This document shows, piece after piece, positions 18,502 to 26,499 of a DNA stretch of 64,000 nucleotides. Every line of letters starts with the position of its first letter. Position 1 is the first letter of the stretch. The notes below the pieces were generated by a model. It had not been told where the DNA came from, did not search any database, and saw only the letters and a list, made by a program, of their open reading frames with translations. This DNA is from Chitinophagaceae bacterium. GTDB lineage: Bacteria > Bacteroidota > Bacteroidia > Chitinophagales > Chitinophagaceae. The position numbers and the translations under genes were made by a program. The stretch spans positions 186,001-250,000 of the forward strand of contig JADJFD010000002.1 in NCBI GenBank assembly GCA_016708765.1. The letters are read 5' to 3'.

Positions 18502-19764
18502 TTATTTTTTTACTGGTATTGTAAAATTAACTGTAGTTCCCCTATGTAATTCACTTTCTACACTAACTTTCCCCCCCAACAGATCGACATATCTTTTTAC
18601 TATATGTAATCCAAGACCGGTGCCTTGTATATTGGTAGCATTAGCAGCACGGAAAAAACTAGAAAAAAGGTGTTCCTTATCATTATCTGATATACCTATT
18701 CCCTGATCGATAACTGAAATACTTGCCAATCCATCCTTTACATTTCCCCGAATAACAATCTTTGCTCCTTCCTCTGAAAATTTAACAGCATTGCTCACTA
18801 GATTTATTATAATGTTTCTGAATAATTTCTTGTCCGTAAATCCATTACAATCTTTTCTTAATTCCAGCTCAAAGTATTGATCTTTTTTAATGATTGCTTT
18901 CATTTCATCAAGGGTATCAGCTATCAATTCGCCTAGATTTATTTCTTCAAGCAAAGTTTCCAGCTTCCCTTCATTTAATTTTCCTAATGACAGAAAGTCT
19001 TCCAAAATGTCATTCAGGTTATTTACAGATTTTTTTATCCGTTGTATATGTTTATCTCTCTTTTCCTGCTCATCACCACTTGTATATTTTGATATAAGTG
19101 ATGCTGAAGACAACACTGTTGTAAGCGGTGTTCTAAATTCATGAGAAGCCATGGAAACAAAGCGGCTTTTAATCTCATTCAATTGTCGTTCTTTATCCAA
19201 AGCGCCGCTCAGTTCTTCTTGAGATTGCTCCAGCTTCTGCAACGCCTCTTTCAATATTAGTGTTCTTTCTTCTACTTTTATTTCGAGTTCGGCATTCAGC
19301 TGCCTTATTTTTTCAGTCACCATCTCCAACTCAGCTTTTTGCTGAAGCATCCTATTTTCAATTTGTTTTCTTCCTGTAATATCAACAATAAATGCAATTA
19401 CAAAAGTTTCACTGTCTCTTTCATAATGACTTAGACTTATTTCCACGGGCAATTCGCTTCCATCCATTTTTCTACCATATAGGTCACGGCCATGGCCCAT
19501 AGTTCTGTTAGAAGGCTTTTTATAAAACCCTTCACGGTGTTCATGATGGACAGATTTAAATTTTTCAGGAATCAGAACTTCGATTGGTTGGTTCACTAAT
19601 TCATTCTTTGAATATCCAAACATAATTTCAGCAGCCGGGTTAGCAACTACTATTACTCCTTTTCCATTTGTTAAAATGATTCCCTCAGTTGCATTTTCAA
19701 ACAGAGAGGTCATATGTACCTGATCTAGCATATTACTCGGGATATTAATTTGCAAAGAAAGCAA
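18502..19764 (-). CDS. PAS-domain sensor histidine kinase
   Basis: A 420-residue soluble kinase with no membrane segment. A PAS domain (residues about 20-130, with LFENATEGIILTNGKGVIVVANPAAEIMFGYS-type start and a PAC-like end) is followed by a coiled coil, the phosphoaccepting H208 in MASHEFRTPLTT, an HATPase domain with N, G1 (DQGIGI) and G2 (GTGLGLHIVKRYV) boxes. It should phosphorylate the receiver-CRP hybrid encoded 4 bp downstream. The PAS ligand (haem, flavin or none) cannot be told. The gene is divergent from uspA. Confidence 0.93.
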   Translation of the reverse strand: MLSLQINIPSNMLDQVHMTSLFENATEGIILTNGKGVIVVANPAAEIMFGYSKNELVNQPIEVLIPEKFKSVHHEHREGFYKKPSNRTMGHGRDLYGRKMDGSELPVEISLSHYERDSETFVIAFIVDITGRKQIENRMLQQKAELEMVTEKIRQLNAELEIKVEERTLILKEALQKLEQSQEELSGALDKERQLNEIKSRFVSMASHEFRTPLTTVLSSASLISKYTSGDEQEKRDKHIQRIKKSVNNLNDILEDFLSLGKLNEGKLETLLEEINLGELIADTLDEMKAIIKKDQYFELELRKDCNGFTDKKLFRNIIINLVSNAVKFSEEGAKIVIRGNVKDGLASISVIDQGIGISDNDKEHLFSSFFRAANATNIQGTGLGLHIVKRYVDLLGGKVSVESELHRGTTVNFTIPVKK

Positions 19765-19942
19765 ATTATTGAGCGGAAAGTAAAAGAACTTTATTCATTA
19801 GAAAAAGTTCAGTTCCTAAAAAAATTGTATTTTAAAAACTATTCTCTTGTCGCTTCTCAGCGAATTGAGCACAATCATTCTGGTATATGATTTGTAATAA
19901 AGGTTAATGATTAGGTTAATAAATTATTATCAATCACATTGA

Positions 19943-19954
19943 TGACCCCTGTCA
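19943..19954 (+). promoter_or_regulatory. CRP/FNR-like dyad between the kinase and uspA
   Basis: TGACCCCTGTCA, a TGAC-N4-GTCA dyad in the divergent kinase/uspA intergenic region. Its centre is about 41 bp before a likely start near 19990 downstream of a TATTTTG box at 19978-19984, the usual place for a class II activator site. It could act on both genes. Confidence 0.5.
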
Positions 19955-20002
19955 GTACTAGTTAAAGAAAACATGCTTATTTTGTATTCTAAAGCAAAAA
20001 TC

Positions 20003-20830
20003 ATGAAAACGATAATTGTTCCTACTGATTTCTCGCCAGTTGCGTTAAATGCCACCAATTATGCTGCTGATATGGCAATAGCCGTAGATGCAGAAATACT
20101 TTTGGTGAATATTTATACAATTCCAATTTCGTACACAGAAGTTCCGGTAGCACTCATTTCCACTGAAGAAATGAAAAAAGCCAGTGAGTCAGAATTAGAA
20201 ACTTTAAAAACAAGTCTTGAACATATTACTTCCGGAAAAATTAAAATCCGTATCGAAAGCAGAATGGGTAACACGGTTGATGAGCTGGAAGATATTTGTA
20301 ATACCGCAAAACCCTTTGTTGTTATTATGGGAGCAAAAGGAAAAGGTGGCATTGAAAATCTGTTGTTTGGTAGTACTACATTAACTGCTATTCGTCATCT
20401 TTCATGGCCGGTTATTTGTGTGCCTCCCGGAAAAGAATATGGAACTGGCATAAAAAAAATAGGATTTGCCTGTGATTTTAAAGAAGTGAAAGAAAGTACT
20501 CCTGTAAGTCTGATCAAAGAAATTGTAAGTGTATTTGGTGCTGAACTCCATATTTTGAATGTTGACTATAACAATAAAGATTTTCGTTCTGAAACACCGG
20601 AACAAACTTTTAAACTGCATGACCTGCTGAAAGACATTAAACCAATATACCAGTTTATTAATCATCCTGATGTTGAAGACGGAATTAATGAATTTGCTGA
20701 AACCAATAATATGGATATGATTATTGCTATCCCCAAAAAACAAAAATTATTGGAAGGAATTTTTAAGCCAAGTAGCACTAAACAATTAATCTTTCAATCA
20801 CATATTCCGGTAATGTGTGTGCATGAATAG
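20003..20830 (+). CDS. Tandem-domain universal stress protein
   Basis: A 275-residue protein of two UspA domains in tandem. I start it at ATG 20003 (MKTIIVPTDFSPVALNATNYA); the longer reading from 19973 adds ten residues that do not look like Usp sequence. The first domain has the ATP-loop-like GAKGKGGIENLLFGSTT motif (G-x2-G-x9-G-S/T), so it may bind ATP; the second lacks a good copy. Usp proteins support survival in stress and starvation. An FNR-like dyad lies 49 bp upstream. The stop is 10 bp from the stop of the convergent RIC gene. Confidence 0.9.
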   Translation: MKTIIVPTDFSPVALNATNYAADMAIAVDAEILLVNIYTIPISYTEVPVALISTEEMKKASESELETLKTSLEHITSGKIKIRIESRMGNTVDELEDICNTAKPFVVIMGAKGKGGIENLLFGSTTLTAIRHLSWPVICVPPGKEYGTGIKKIGFACDFKEVKESTPVSLIKEIVSVFGAELHILNVDYNNKDFRSETPEQTFKLHDLLKDIKPIYQFINHPDVEDGINEFAETNNMDMIIAIPKKQKLLEGIFKPSSTKQLIFQSHIPVMCVHE

Positions 20831-20839
20831 AAAAAATAA

Positions 20840-21589
20840 TTATACGTTTAATAATTCCTTTTCTATAGCCATTGCTCTGGGAAAAAGAACAGATTGCTCA
20901 AGATATAAATGCTGCATCAGGTCATTATCCAATTCATTTAATTTGGCAAGTACTACCTTATGGCTTATACACACTTTTTCCGGCGGGGTATAGCTATCTG
21001 TGAGTTTCCTTATAGACATTATTATTTCTGAAACAGTTTCATGACCATTAGACATAGAACCTTCTACCGGTTTACGCAAAGTTTTAATCAATAAAGCCGC
21101 ATATGGTTCTTTATGTTTTTTTGCATGTGCTAAGTGACGTATGTAAGGGAATAAAACTTCTTCCTCCTGTTGTACAGCGTCTCTTAACTTTTGGACTAAT
21201 GAATCAAATTGTATTTCCAGTTCATTCAAGTAAGTAAATTTCTTTACATGCTCATTTGCAAAATCAGCCAACATTTCTTGCGTAGTGTTTAATGATTTCT
21301 TCAAATATCTATGATGAACGTTAATAATATAGTCAAGAATAAATTCAGTATCACATTCAGCAAAATCCACATGGTTAGAAACCTGATTTGTACGAACCGC
21401 CAATTCCAGCTCAGCCTGTAGCATCACTGGATTTATATCCTGCATTTCACAAGCAATTTCCATTGGCCATTTACCACCGCAGCAATAGCCTATTCCATAT
21501 TTACGGAAAACTTCAGCTGTTCGATAGTCGCCGGCAACAATATCTGCCACTAATGATTTTCGGCTTATCTGAAAAGGTTGTAAAAACAT
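20840..21589 (-). CDS. ric: RIC-type iron-sulfur cluster repair di-iron protein
   Basis: A 249-residue protein of the RIC (ScdA/YtfE) family, which repairs Fe-S clusters damaged by NO or peroxide. The N-terminal DUF542/ScdA_N domain has a dicysteine (YGIGYCCGG, C36/C37). The hemerythrin-like domain supplies di-iron ligands in HHRYLKK, EEEVLFPYI, GHETV and HLYLEQSVLFPRA. The YGIGYCCGG form differs from the usual LDFCCGG. A second RIC lies in the nos operon (29283-30014). A TGATGAAAGTCA dyad precedes it on its own strand. Confidence 0.9.
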   Translation of the reverse strand: MFLQPFQISRKSLVADIVAGDYRTAEVFRKYGIGYCCGGKWPMEIACEMQDINPVMLQAELELAVRTNQVSNHVDFAECDTEFILDYIINVHHRYLKKSLNTTQEMLADFANEHVKKFTYLNELEIQFDSLVQKLRDAVQQEEEVLFPYIRHLAHAKKHKEPYAALLIKTLRKPVEGSMSNGHETVSEIIMSIRKLTDSYTPPEKVCISHKVVLAKLNELDNDLMQHLYLEQSVLFPRAMAIEKELLNV

Positions 21590-21635
21590 AATTAAAACTT
21601 ATTGCAAATTAAAACAGATGAAAAAAAATAAATCA

Positions 21636-21647
21636 TGACTTTCATCA
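21636..21647 (-). promoter_or_regulatory. CRP/FNR-like dyad upstream of ric
   Basis: Reads TGATGAAAGTCA on the minus strand, 47 bp before the RIC start. A TAATTTG box at 21611-21605 (minus) puts the likely start near 21599 and the dyad centre close to -42, the position for an activating CRP/FNR protein. Confidence 0.5.
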
Positions 21648-21663
21648 GTCTTCCTTTTAAAAA

Positions 21664-22110
21664 TTAAATTATTGATATGCTTTTTATAAAATCGGGCTGG
21701 CTATTCTTTAATAAATCCCCAATTGAAGTAGATGCAAGTAATTCCTGCCATTTCCCTCTTAACGACTCTACCTGGTTATGCATTGGACATCGATTCATAG
21801 AACTACATTTTCGAAACCTTAGCACACATATATCAAAATCCTCAACTTCGCCGGTAAATTCTTTTAATTGCAATAATGTAAATTCATTTGTCCTATCATT
21901 AACATAGAAACCACCATAGGGTCCTTTCATTGAATTAATTACTCCTGCTTTCACTAATTTTTTCATTACATTTCCTAAAAAATGACGAGGAACAGATAAT
22001 TGCACAGCAATTTCGTCCAATTGAATTCTATCCTTATCTTCATGAAGCATAGCTAAATACAACACACTCCTAAGAGCATAGCCAAATGTTTTTGAAAAAA
22101 TCATTAGCAA
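21664..22110 (-). CDS. Rrf2-family transcriptional regulator, NsrR-like
   Basis: A 148-residue winged-helix regulator. The N-terminal DNA-binding domain has FSKTFGYALRSVLYLAML and RHFLGNVMKKLVKAGVINSMKGPYGGF, the standard Rrf2 recognition helix. Three cysteines C95, C102 and C108 in ICVLRFRKCSSMNRCPMH have the spacing of an Fe-S ligand set, as in NsrR, which senses nitric oxide. It is divergent from the nos operon, and reads toward the RIC gene; both targets suit an NO-sensing repressor. An ATG at 22104 is an alternative start. Confidence 0.88.
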   Translation of the reverse strand: MLMIFSKTFGYALRSVLYLAMLHEDKDRIQLDEIAVQLSVPRHFLGNVMKKLVKAGVINSMKGPYGGFYVNDRTNEFTLLQLKEFTGEVEDFDICVLRFRKCSSMNRCPMHNQVESLRGKWQELLASTSIGDLLKNSQPDFIKSISII

Positions 22111-22138
22111 ACATGCTTTTTAGAGTTTGAGAATAAAC

Positions 22139-22150
22139 TGACTAATGTCA
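22139..22150 (+). promoter_or_regulatory. Upstream CRP/FNR-like dyad of the nos promoter
   Basis: TGACTAATGTCA, centred 22 bp (two helical turns) upstream of the second dyad at 22161-22172 and about 64 bp before the predicted transcription start. Confidence 0.55.
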
Positions 22151-22160
22151 TTTTATTCTT

Positions 22161-22172
22161 TGATGATGGTCA
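22161..22172 (+). promoter_or_regulatory. Proximal CRP/FNR-like dyad of the nos promoter
   Basis: TGATGATGGTCA, centred about 42 bp before the predicted start (near 22208), where a class II activator would replace the missing -33 element. The same divergent region serves the Rrf2 gene. Confidence 0.55.
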
Positions 22173-22195
22173 TGACTTATAATAGTACCCTCAAA

Positions 22196-22203
22196 TACTT
22201 TTG
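22196..22203 (+). promoter_or_regulatory. -7 box TACTTTTG of the nos operon
   Basis: An exact TAnnTTTG match 50 bp before the first gene. No TTTG lies 19-21 bp upstream, which fits an activator-dependent promoter. Confidence 0.6.
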
Positions 22204-22253
22204 ACCTCATAAAAGATACTGATGTCTTTTAATCACTAATAAAAAAAATCAAC

Positions 22254-22724
22254 ATGAAAATGGCAAAACTTCTCACTGTACTTTTCTTTTCAACTAGTCT
22301 TTTCTTTATTTCCTGTCAAGAAGGGGTAAAAAAAGATGAAAAGGAACTTGATGTACAGGAATTAACCAAAGACCAACCAGAAACACATGGTTCAGAATTA
22401 AAGGAAAGCGACATTACTCTAGGAACTCCATTAGACCAAACAATGGTAACCACTGGAAAAGGTATTTATGAATTAAAATGCCAGGCATGCCACAAACTAA
22501 CTGAAGAAAAATTGGTAGGCCCAGGCTGGAAAAATGTTACAAAAACAAGAAAGCCACTTTGGATTATGAATATGATAACCAATGTAGAAATGATGCTTGA
22601 AACAGATCCGGAAGCTCAAAAATTGCTTGAACAGTGTATGGTTCGTATGCCTAATCAAAATATTACTACTGCCGATGCTAGGAGTATTGTAGAGTTTATG
22701 CGCAATAATGACGGAGAGAAATAA
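22254..22724 (+). CDS. Lipoprotein cytochrome c of the nos operon
   Basis: A 156-residue single-haem c-type cytochrome anchored as a lipoprotein (FFISC, lipobox C21). The haem site is CQACH at residues 76-80 and a likely axial methionine is in QCMVRMPNQNI. The linker between is acidic (KELDVQELTKD). As the first gene of the nos operon, 27 bp before nosZ, it most likely passes electrons to the CuA centre of NosZ; such a cytochrome is common next to clade II nosZ. An ATG six bases downstream (22260) is an alternative start. Confidence 0.9.
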   Translation: MKMAKLLTVLFFSTSLFFISCQEGVKKDEKELDVQELTKDQPETHGSELKESDITLGTPLDQTMVTTGKGIYELKCQACHKLTEEKLVGPGWKNVTKTRKPLWIMNMITNVEMMLETDPEAQKLLEQCMVRMPNQNITTADARSIVEFMRNNDGEK

Positions 22725-22751
22725 ATTCAATTAATATATAAAGAATAACAA

Positions 22752-24761
22752 ATGAAAATCTTCCAACCAAAAAACTTGCAATACTTGTTTATTGCCGCCT
22801 TTGCTTTCTTTTTTATGGAAAGCTGCAAACCCAAAGGCACACAATCGGCAGCTACCGGTGATGCATCTAAAGCTTATGTAGCCCCTGGAAAATATGACGA
22901 ATTTTACAATTTCGTATCCGGCGGTTTTAGCGGTCAAATGGCTGTTTATGGATTGCCATCTGGCAGATTGTTAAGAGTAATTCCTGTTTTTTCCACCGAT
23001 CCAGAAAAAGGATGGGGTTACAGTGAAGAAACAAAACCAATGTTGAACACTTCTCATGGCTTTGTTCCTTGGGATGATGCTCACCATCCTGAAATGTCGC
23101 AAACAAATGGCGAAGTTGACGGACGATGGGTGTTTATCAACGGAAACAATACTCCTCGTATTGCCCGTATTGATTTAACAACATTCCGCACTGCAGAGAT
23201 TATAGAAATTCCAAATAGTGCCGGTAATCACTCTTCCGCTTTCATAACGCAAAATACAGAGTATGTAGTGGCCGGTACCCGTTTCAGTGTTCCTCCAGAT
23301 GATGCGAATGGCGATGTGCCAATTGACACATACAAACAAAACTTTAAAGGCAACGTAAGCTTCATTAAAGTGGATTCTGTAAGCGGTAATATGAAAATAG
23401 CTTTTCAGATTCGGACCCCAGGTGTAAACTTTGACCTGAGCCATGCCGGTAAAGGAAACAGCCATGGATGGTTCTTCTTCTCTTGCTACAATTCAGAGCA
23501 GGCAAATACATTACTAGAAGTAAATGCTTCACAAAGAGACAAGGACTTTATTATGGCGGTTAACTGGAAGAAAGCAGAAGAATATCTGAAAGCAGGTAAA
23601 GGAAGAAAACAAGCCGTTCGCTATGCACATAATACCTATAGCGACAAAACGCACAGTGCTACTTCTAAAATTGAGACAGAGATAACAATATTGGATTCAA
23701 AAGAATTGGCTGATATGGTTTATCTGATCCCTTGTCCCAAATCACCACATGGTTGTGATGTAGATCCTACTGGTGAGTATATTGTTGGAAGCGGAAAGTT
23801 AGCAGCATTGGTACCTGTTTTCTCTTTCACCAAATTACAAAAAGCGATTGCAGATAAAGCTTTTGATGGTGATTATGAAGGTATCCCTGTTATTAAATAT
23901 GAAGCAGCATTACACGGTGAAGTAAAAAAACCAGGTCTTGGTCCATTACACACTGAGTTCGACGAAAAAGGTAATGCTTATACTTCCATGTTTGTATCTT
24001 CTGAAATTGTAAAATGGAATGTTAAGAGCCTTGAGATTCTTGATAGAGTACCAACTTACTATTCAATCGGTCATTTGATGGTGCCTGGAGGCGATAGTAG
24101 AAAACCTTTTGGAAAATATTTGGTTGGCTATAATAAAATCACAAAGGACAGATACCTGCCAACTGGTCCGGAGTTAGCACAAAGTGCACAATTGTATGAT
24201 ATCAGTGGTGATAAGATGAAGCTGATCCTTGACTTCCCTACCATAGGTGAGCCCCATTATGCACAGGCAGCTCCAGCAGGATTAATTTCTAAAAATTCGT
24301 TGAAGTTTTTTAAAATTGAAGAAAACGAACACCCCTACGTATCCAAAGGTGAAGGACAGGCGAAAGTTACAAGAGATGGAAATAAAGTACATATAAATAT
24401 AACTTCAATCCGCTCACATTTTAATCCAGATAATATTGAAGGAGTAAGAGTTGGTGATGAAGTGTACTTCCACCTTACAAATCTTGAACAGGATTGGGAT
24501 GTGCCACATGGCTTTTCTGTAAAAGGAGCTAACAATTCAGAATTATTGGTTATGCCAGGAGAAACCCAAACATTAAAATGGGTTCCGGAAAAAGCAGGCA
24601 TGTATCCATTCTATTGTACTGACTTCTGCTCTGCTTTACATCAGGAAATGCAAGGATATATAAGAATATCTCCTGCAGGAAGCAATGTTCCGCTTTCATT
24701 CAGTACTGGGAAAACACCAACCCCAGCTGCAGGCAAAACAGCAACGCCAGCTACGAAATAA
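22752..24761 (+). CDS. nosZ: Nitrous oxide reductase, clade II type
   Basis: The 669-residue periplasmic enzyme that reduces N2O to N2. It has a Sec lipoprotein-type signal (FFFMESC, C25) instead of a twin-arginine signal, a mark of clade II (atypical) NosZ. The beta-propeller that holds the CuZ cluster shows histidine motifs DDAHHPE, SAGNHSS, HGWFFFS, KSPHGCDVDPTGEY and GPLHTEF. The C-terminal cupredoxin holds CuA: DVPHGF, then C622, C626, H630 and M633 in CTDFCSALHQEM. A proline/threonine-rich tail follows. No nosR or nosX is seen, as usual for this clade. Confidence 0.97.
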   Translation: MKIFQPKNLQYLFIAAFAFFFMESCKPKGTQSAATGDASKAYVAPGKYDEFYNFVSGGFSGQMAVYGLPSGRLLRVIPVFSTDPEKGWGYSEETKPMLNTSHGFVPWDDAHHPEMSQTNGEVDGRWVFINGNNTPRIARIDLTTFRTAEIIEIPNSAGNHSSAFITQNTEYVVAGTRFSVPPDDANGDVPIDTYKQNFKGNVSFIKVDSVSGNMKIAFQIRTPGVNFDLSHAGKGNSHGWFFFSCYNSEQANTLLEVNASQRDKDFIMAVNWKKAEEYLKAGKGRKQAVRYAHNTYSDKTHSATSKIETEITILDSKELADMVYLIPCPKSPHGCDVDPTGEYIVGSGKLAALVPVFSFTKLQKAIADKAFDGDYEGIPVIKYEAALHGEVKKPGLGPLHTEFDEKGNAYTSMFVSSEIVKWNVKSLEILDRVPTYYSIGHLMVPGGDSRKPFGKYLVGYNKITKDRYLPTGPELAQSAQLYDISGDKMKLILDFPTIGEPHYAQAAPAGLISKNSLKFFKIEENEHPYVSKGEGQAKVTRDGNKVHINITSIRSHFNPDNIEGVRVGDEVYFHLTNLEQDWDVPHGFSVKGANNSELLVMPGETQTLKWVPEKAGMYPFYCTDFCSALHQEMQGYIRISPAGSNVPLSFSTGKTPTPAAGKTATPATK

Positions 24762-24765
24762 TTAA

Positions 24766-24800
24766 AATGAGTTCCTCTTTCAAAAGGAGAGGAACTCATT
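24766..24800 (+). terminator. Intercistronic hairpin after nosZ
   Basis: A perfect 12-bp stem (AATGAGTTCCTC and GAGGAACTCATT) with an 11-nt loop right after the nosZ stop. There is no T-run, so it may act as a partial terminator or an mRNA 3'-end protector that raises nosZ relative to downstream genes. Confidence 0.6.
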
Positions 24801-24835
24801 ACTACCACCACATAAAAAACTAAAAAATATTTCGT

Positions 24836-25408
24836 ATGAAAAAAATATATAAGATACTCACCGCTGCTTTTATTTTTTCGATTTTCATTGCCTGCAATAA
24901 TGAAAATAAAGAAACTACTACCGCTACTGATAATGCACCTACTACTTCAGCTGGAGGTCAAGAAGCAGTACAAGATGATGACTCCCAAAAAGATATTGTA
25001 AAAATTGCTGTAGGTTCAAAAGATCACACCACATTGGTAGCTGCATTAAAACAAGCGGACTATGTAACTTCATTATCTAATGCAGGGCCTTTTACAGTTT
25101 TTGCGCCAACCAATGCCGCCTTCGATAAATTACCAGCAGGTACTGTTGATGGCTTAATGAAAGCAGATAAAAAACTAGATCTACAGAATATTATTGAATA
25201 TCATGTTTCCATTGGTGTATTCAAAGAAGATATGATGCAAGATGGTCAAAAAATTGACCAAGCAAATAACAATAAAATAACCATTAGCAAAGGTGCTGAT
25301 GGGAAAATAAAAGTGAATGGTACAGCTAATATATTGGCGGCTATTCCAGCAAGTAATGGACTGGTGTACGTAATCGACGAAGTATTACTGCCACCTGCGA
25401 AAAACTAA
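24836..25408 (+). CDS. Fasciclin-domain lipoprotein
   Basis: A 190-residue lipoprotein (FSIFIAC) with a Thr/Ala-rich linker and one FAS1 domain (residues about 55-190). The FAS1 H1 box is LSNAGPFTVFAPTNAAFDKLP and the H2-like end is GLVYVIDEVLLPP. FAS1 domains mediate adhesion or protein contacts. It sits between nosZ and the maturation genes, bounded by hairpins on both sides. A structural or contact role near NosZ is only a guess. Confidence 0.88.
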   Translation: MKKIYKILTAAFIFSIFIACNNENKETTTATDNAPTTSAGGQEAVQDDDSQKDIVKIAVGSKDHTTLVAALKQADYVTSLSNAGPFTVFAPTNAAFDKLPAGTVDGLMKADKKLDLQNIIEYHVSIGVFKEDMMQDGQKIDQANNNKITISKGADGKIKVNGTANILAAIPASNGLVYVIDEVLLPPAKN

Positions 25409-25436
25409 GTCTGTAAAGGCTTCTTCATTTTCAATC

Positions 25437-25462
25437 ACCTCCGGGTGTAAAATCCCGGAGGT
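25437..25462 (+). terminator. Intercistronic hairpin after the fasciclin gene
   Basis: A perfect 9-bp GC-rich stem (ACCTCCGGG and CCCGGAGGT) with an 8-nt loop, 29 bp past the stop. No T-run follows; likely a processing or attenuation signal. Confidence 0.55.
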
Positions 25463-25477
25463 TAATACAACCAACAA

Positions 25478-26068
25478 ATGAATAAATACCTTAGCATACC
25501 GTCGAGGATACTGGTAGCTTTTGCCAGTGGTGCATTAATCGCAGTTTTCTTTCTGCCAGCATGGCGCATCGATCTTTTTGCTCCTCAATATCCAGAAGGA
25601 CTTTCAATGTATATATGGATTAATAAACTTAGCGGAGATGTCGAAATCATCAACGGTTTAAATCATTATATAGGCATGAAACATATTTCAGCAGATATGT
25701 TTCCGGAATTCAAATACATGACTTATGTAGTTATTTTTTTTATGGCTTTAGGCATGACAGCCGCCATTACCGGAAGAAGAAAAATTCTATTAGCCTATAT
25801 CATTGCTACACTTATCGGAGGCTTGTTAGTGCTGTATGATCTGTACAGATGGGGCTATGACTATGGTCACAATTTGGATCCGAAAGCTGCTATACAAGTT
25901 CAGGGATTAACTTATCAACCACCTGTAATAGGCCATAAACGCTTATTAAATTTTGACGCTTACTCGTTTCCAGATGCTGCAGGTTGGATTGTAGTTGGGG
26001 CCGGCTCATTATGCATTTTGGTTTGGTTTTCAGAATGGTTTATTAACAGAAAAAAAAATAAAAGATGA
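25478..26068 (+). CDS. Membrane protein of unknown function in the nos operon
   Basis: A 196-residue membrane protein with about four transmembrane segments: near residues 10-28, 82-100, 105-123 and 166-185. The first extracytoplasmic stretch carries PQYPEGLSMYIWIN and INGLNHYIGMKHI, with a histidine/methionine set that could bind copper. It overlaps nosL by 4 bp (ATGA), so it is translated with the NosZ maturation genes. I recall similar proteins beside nosZ in other Bacteroidota, but know of no assigned function; copper delivery or assembly is a guess. Confidence 0.8.
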   Translation: MNKYLSIPSRILVAFASGALIAVFFLPAWRIDLFAPQYPEGLSMYIWINKLSGDVEIINGLNHYIGMKHISADMFPEFKYMTYVVIFFMALGMTAAITGRRKILLAYIIATLIGGLLVLYDLYRWGYDYGHNLDPKAAIQVQGLTYQPPVIGHKRLLNFDAYSFPDAAGWIVVGAGSLCILVWFSEWFINRKKNKR

Positions 26069-26499
26069 AATCTATTTTTTCAATAGTAATTCTCTCACTA
26101 TTCATATTTACATCATGCTCATCACAACCTCAACCTTTTGTTGCCGGACAAGATGATTGCCATTTATGTAAAATGGGATTAGCCGATTTTAAATACGGTG
26201 GAGAAATAATAACAAAGAAAGGAAAGGTCTATAAGTTCGATGATATGCGCTGTATGATCAATTTCATCAAATCTAATTCCGTAGAAGAAAAGAATATTTC
26301 AAGAACATTGACGATGAATTTTAATAAACCCAATGAATTTATTGATGTAAAAAATGCATGGTTTGCTGTAAGCCCAGAGCTTAGAAGTCCTATGGGAAGT
26401 AACGCAGCAGGCCTTGCCACAAAGGAAGAGGCTGAAAAATTGAAAGGATCAACAGGACAGCTATTACGCTGGACCGACTTATTGGAAAAGAATAAATAA
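26065..26499 (+). CDS. nosL: Copper chaperone NosL
   Basis: A 144-residue outer-membrane or periplasmic lipoprotein (FIFTSC, C18) that supplies Cu(I) for NosZ maturation. The metal site is C32-x2-C35-x-M37 in DDCHLCKMGL, a variant of the usual MxCGM motif. FDDMRCMINFI and AGLATKEEAEKL match the family's second half. It starts inside the upstream gene's stop and is followed directly by nosD (no gap). Confidence 0.92.
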   Translation: MKSIFSIVILSLFIFTSCSSQPQPFVAGQDDCHLCKMGLADFKYGGEIITKKGKVYKFDDMRCMINFIKSNSVEEKNISRTLTMNFNKPNEFIDVKNAWFAVSPELRSPMGSNAAGLATKEEAEKLKGSTGQLLRWTDLLEKNK

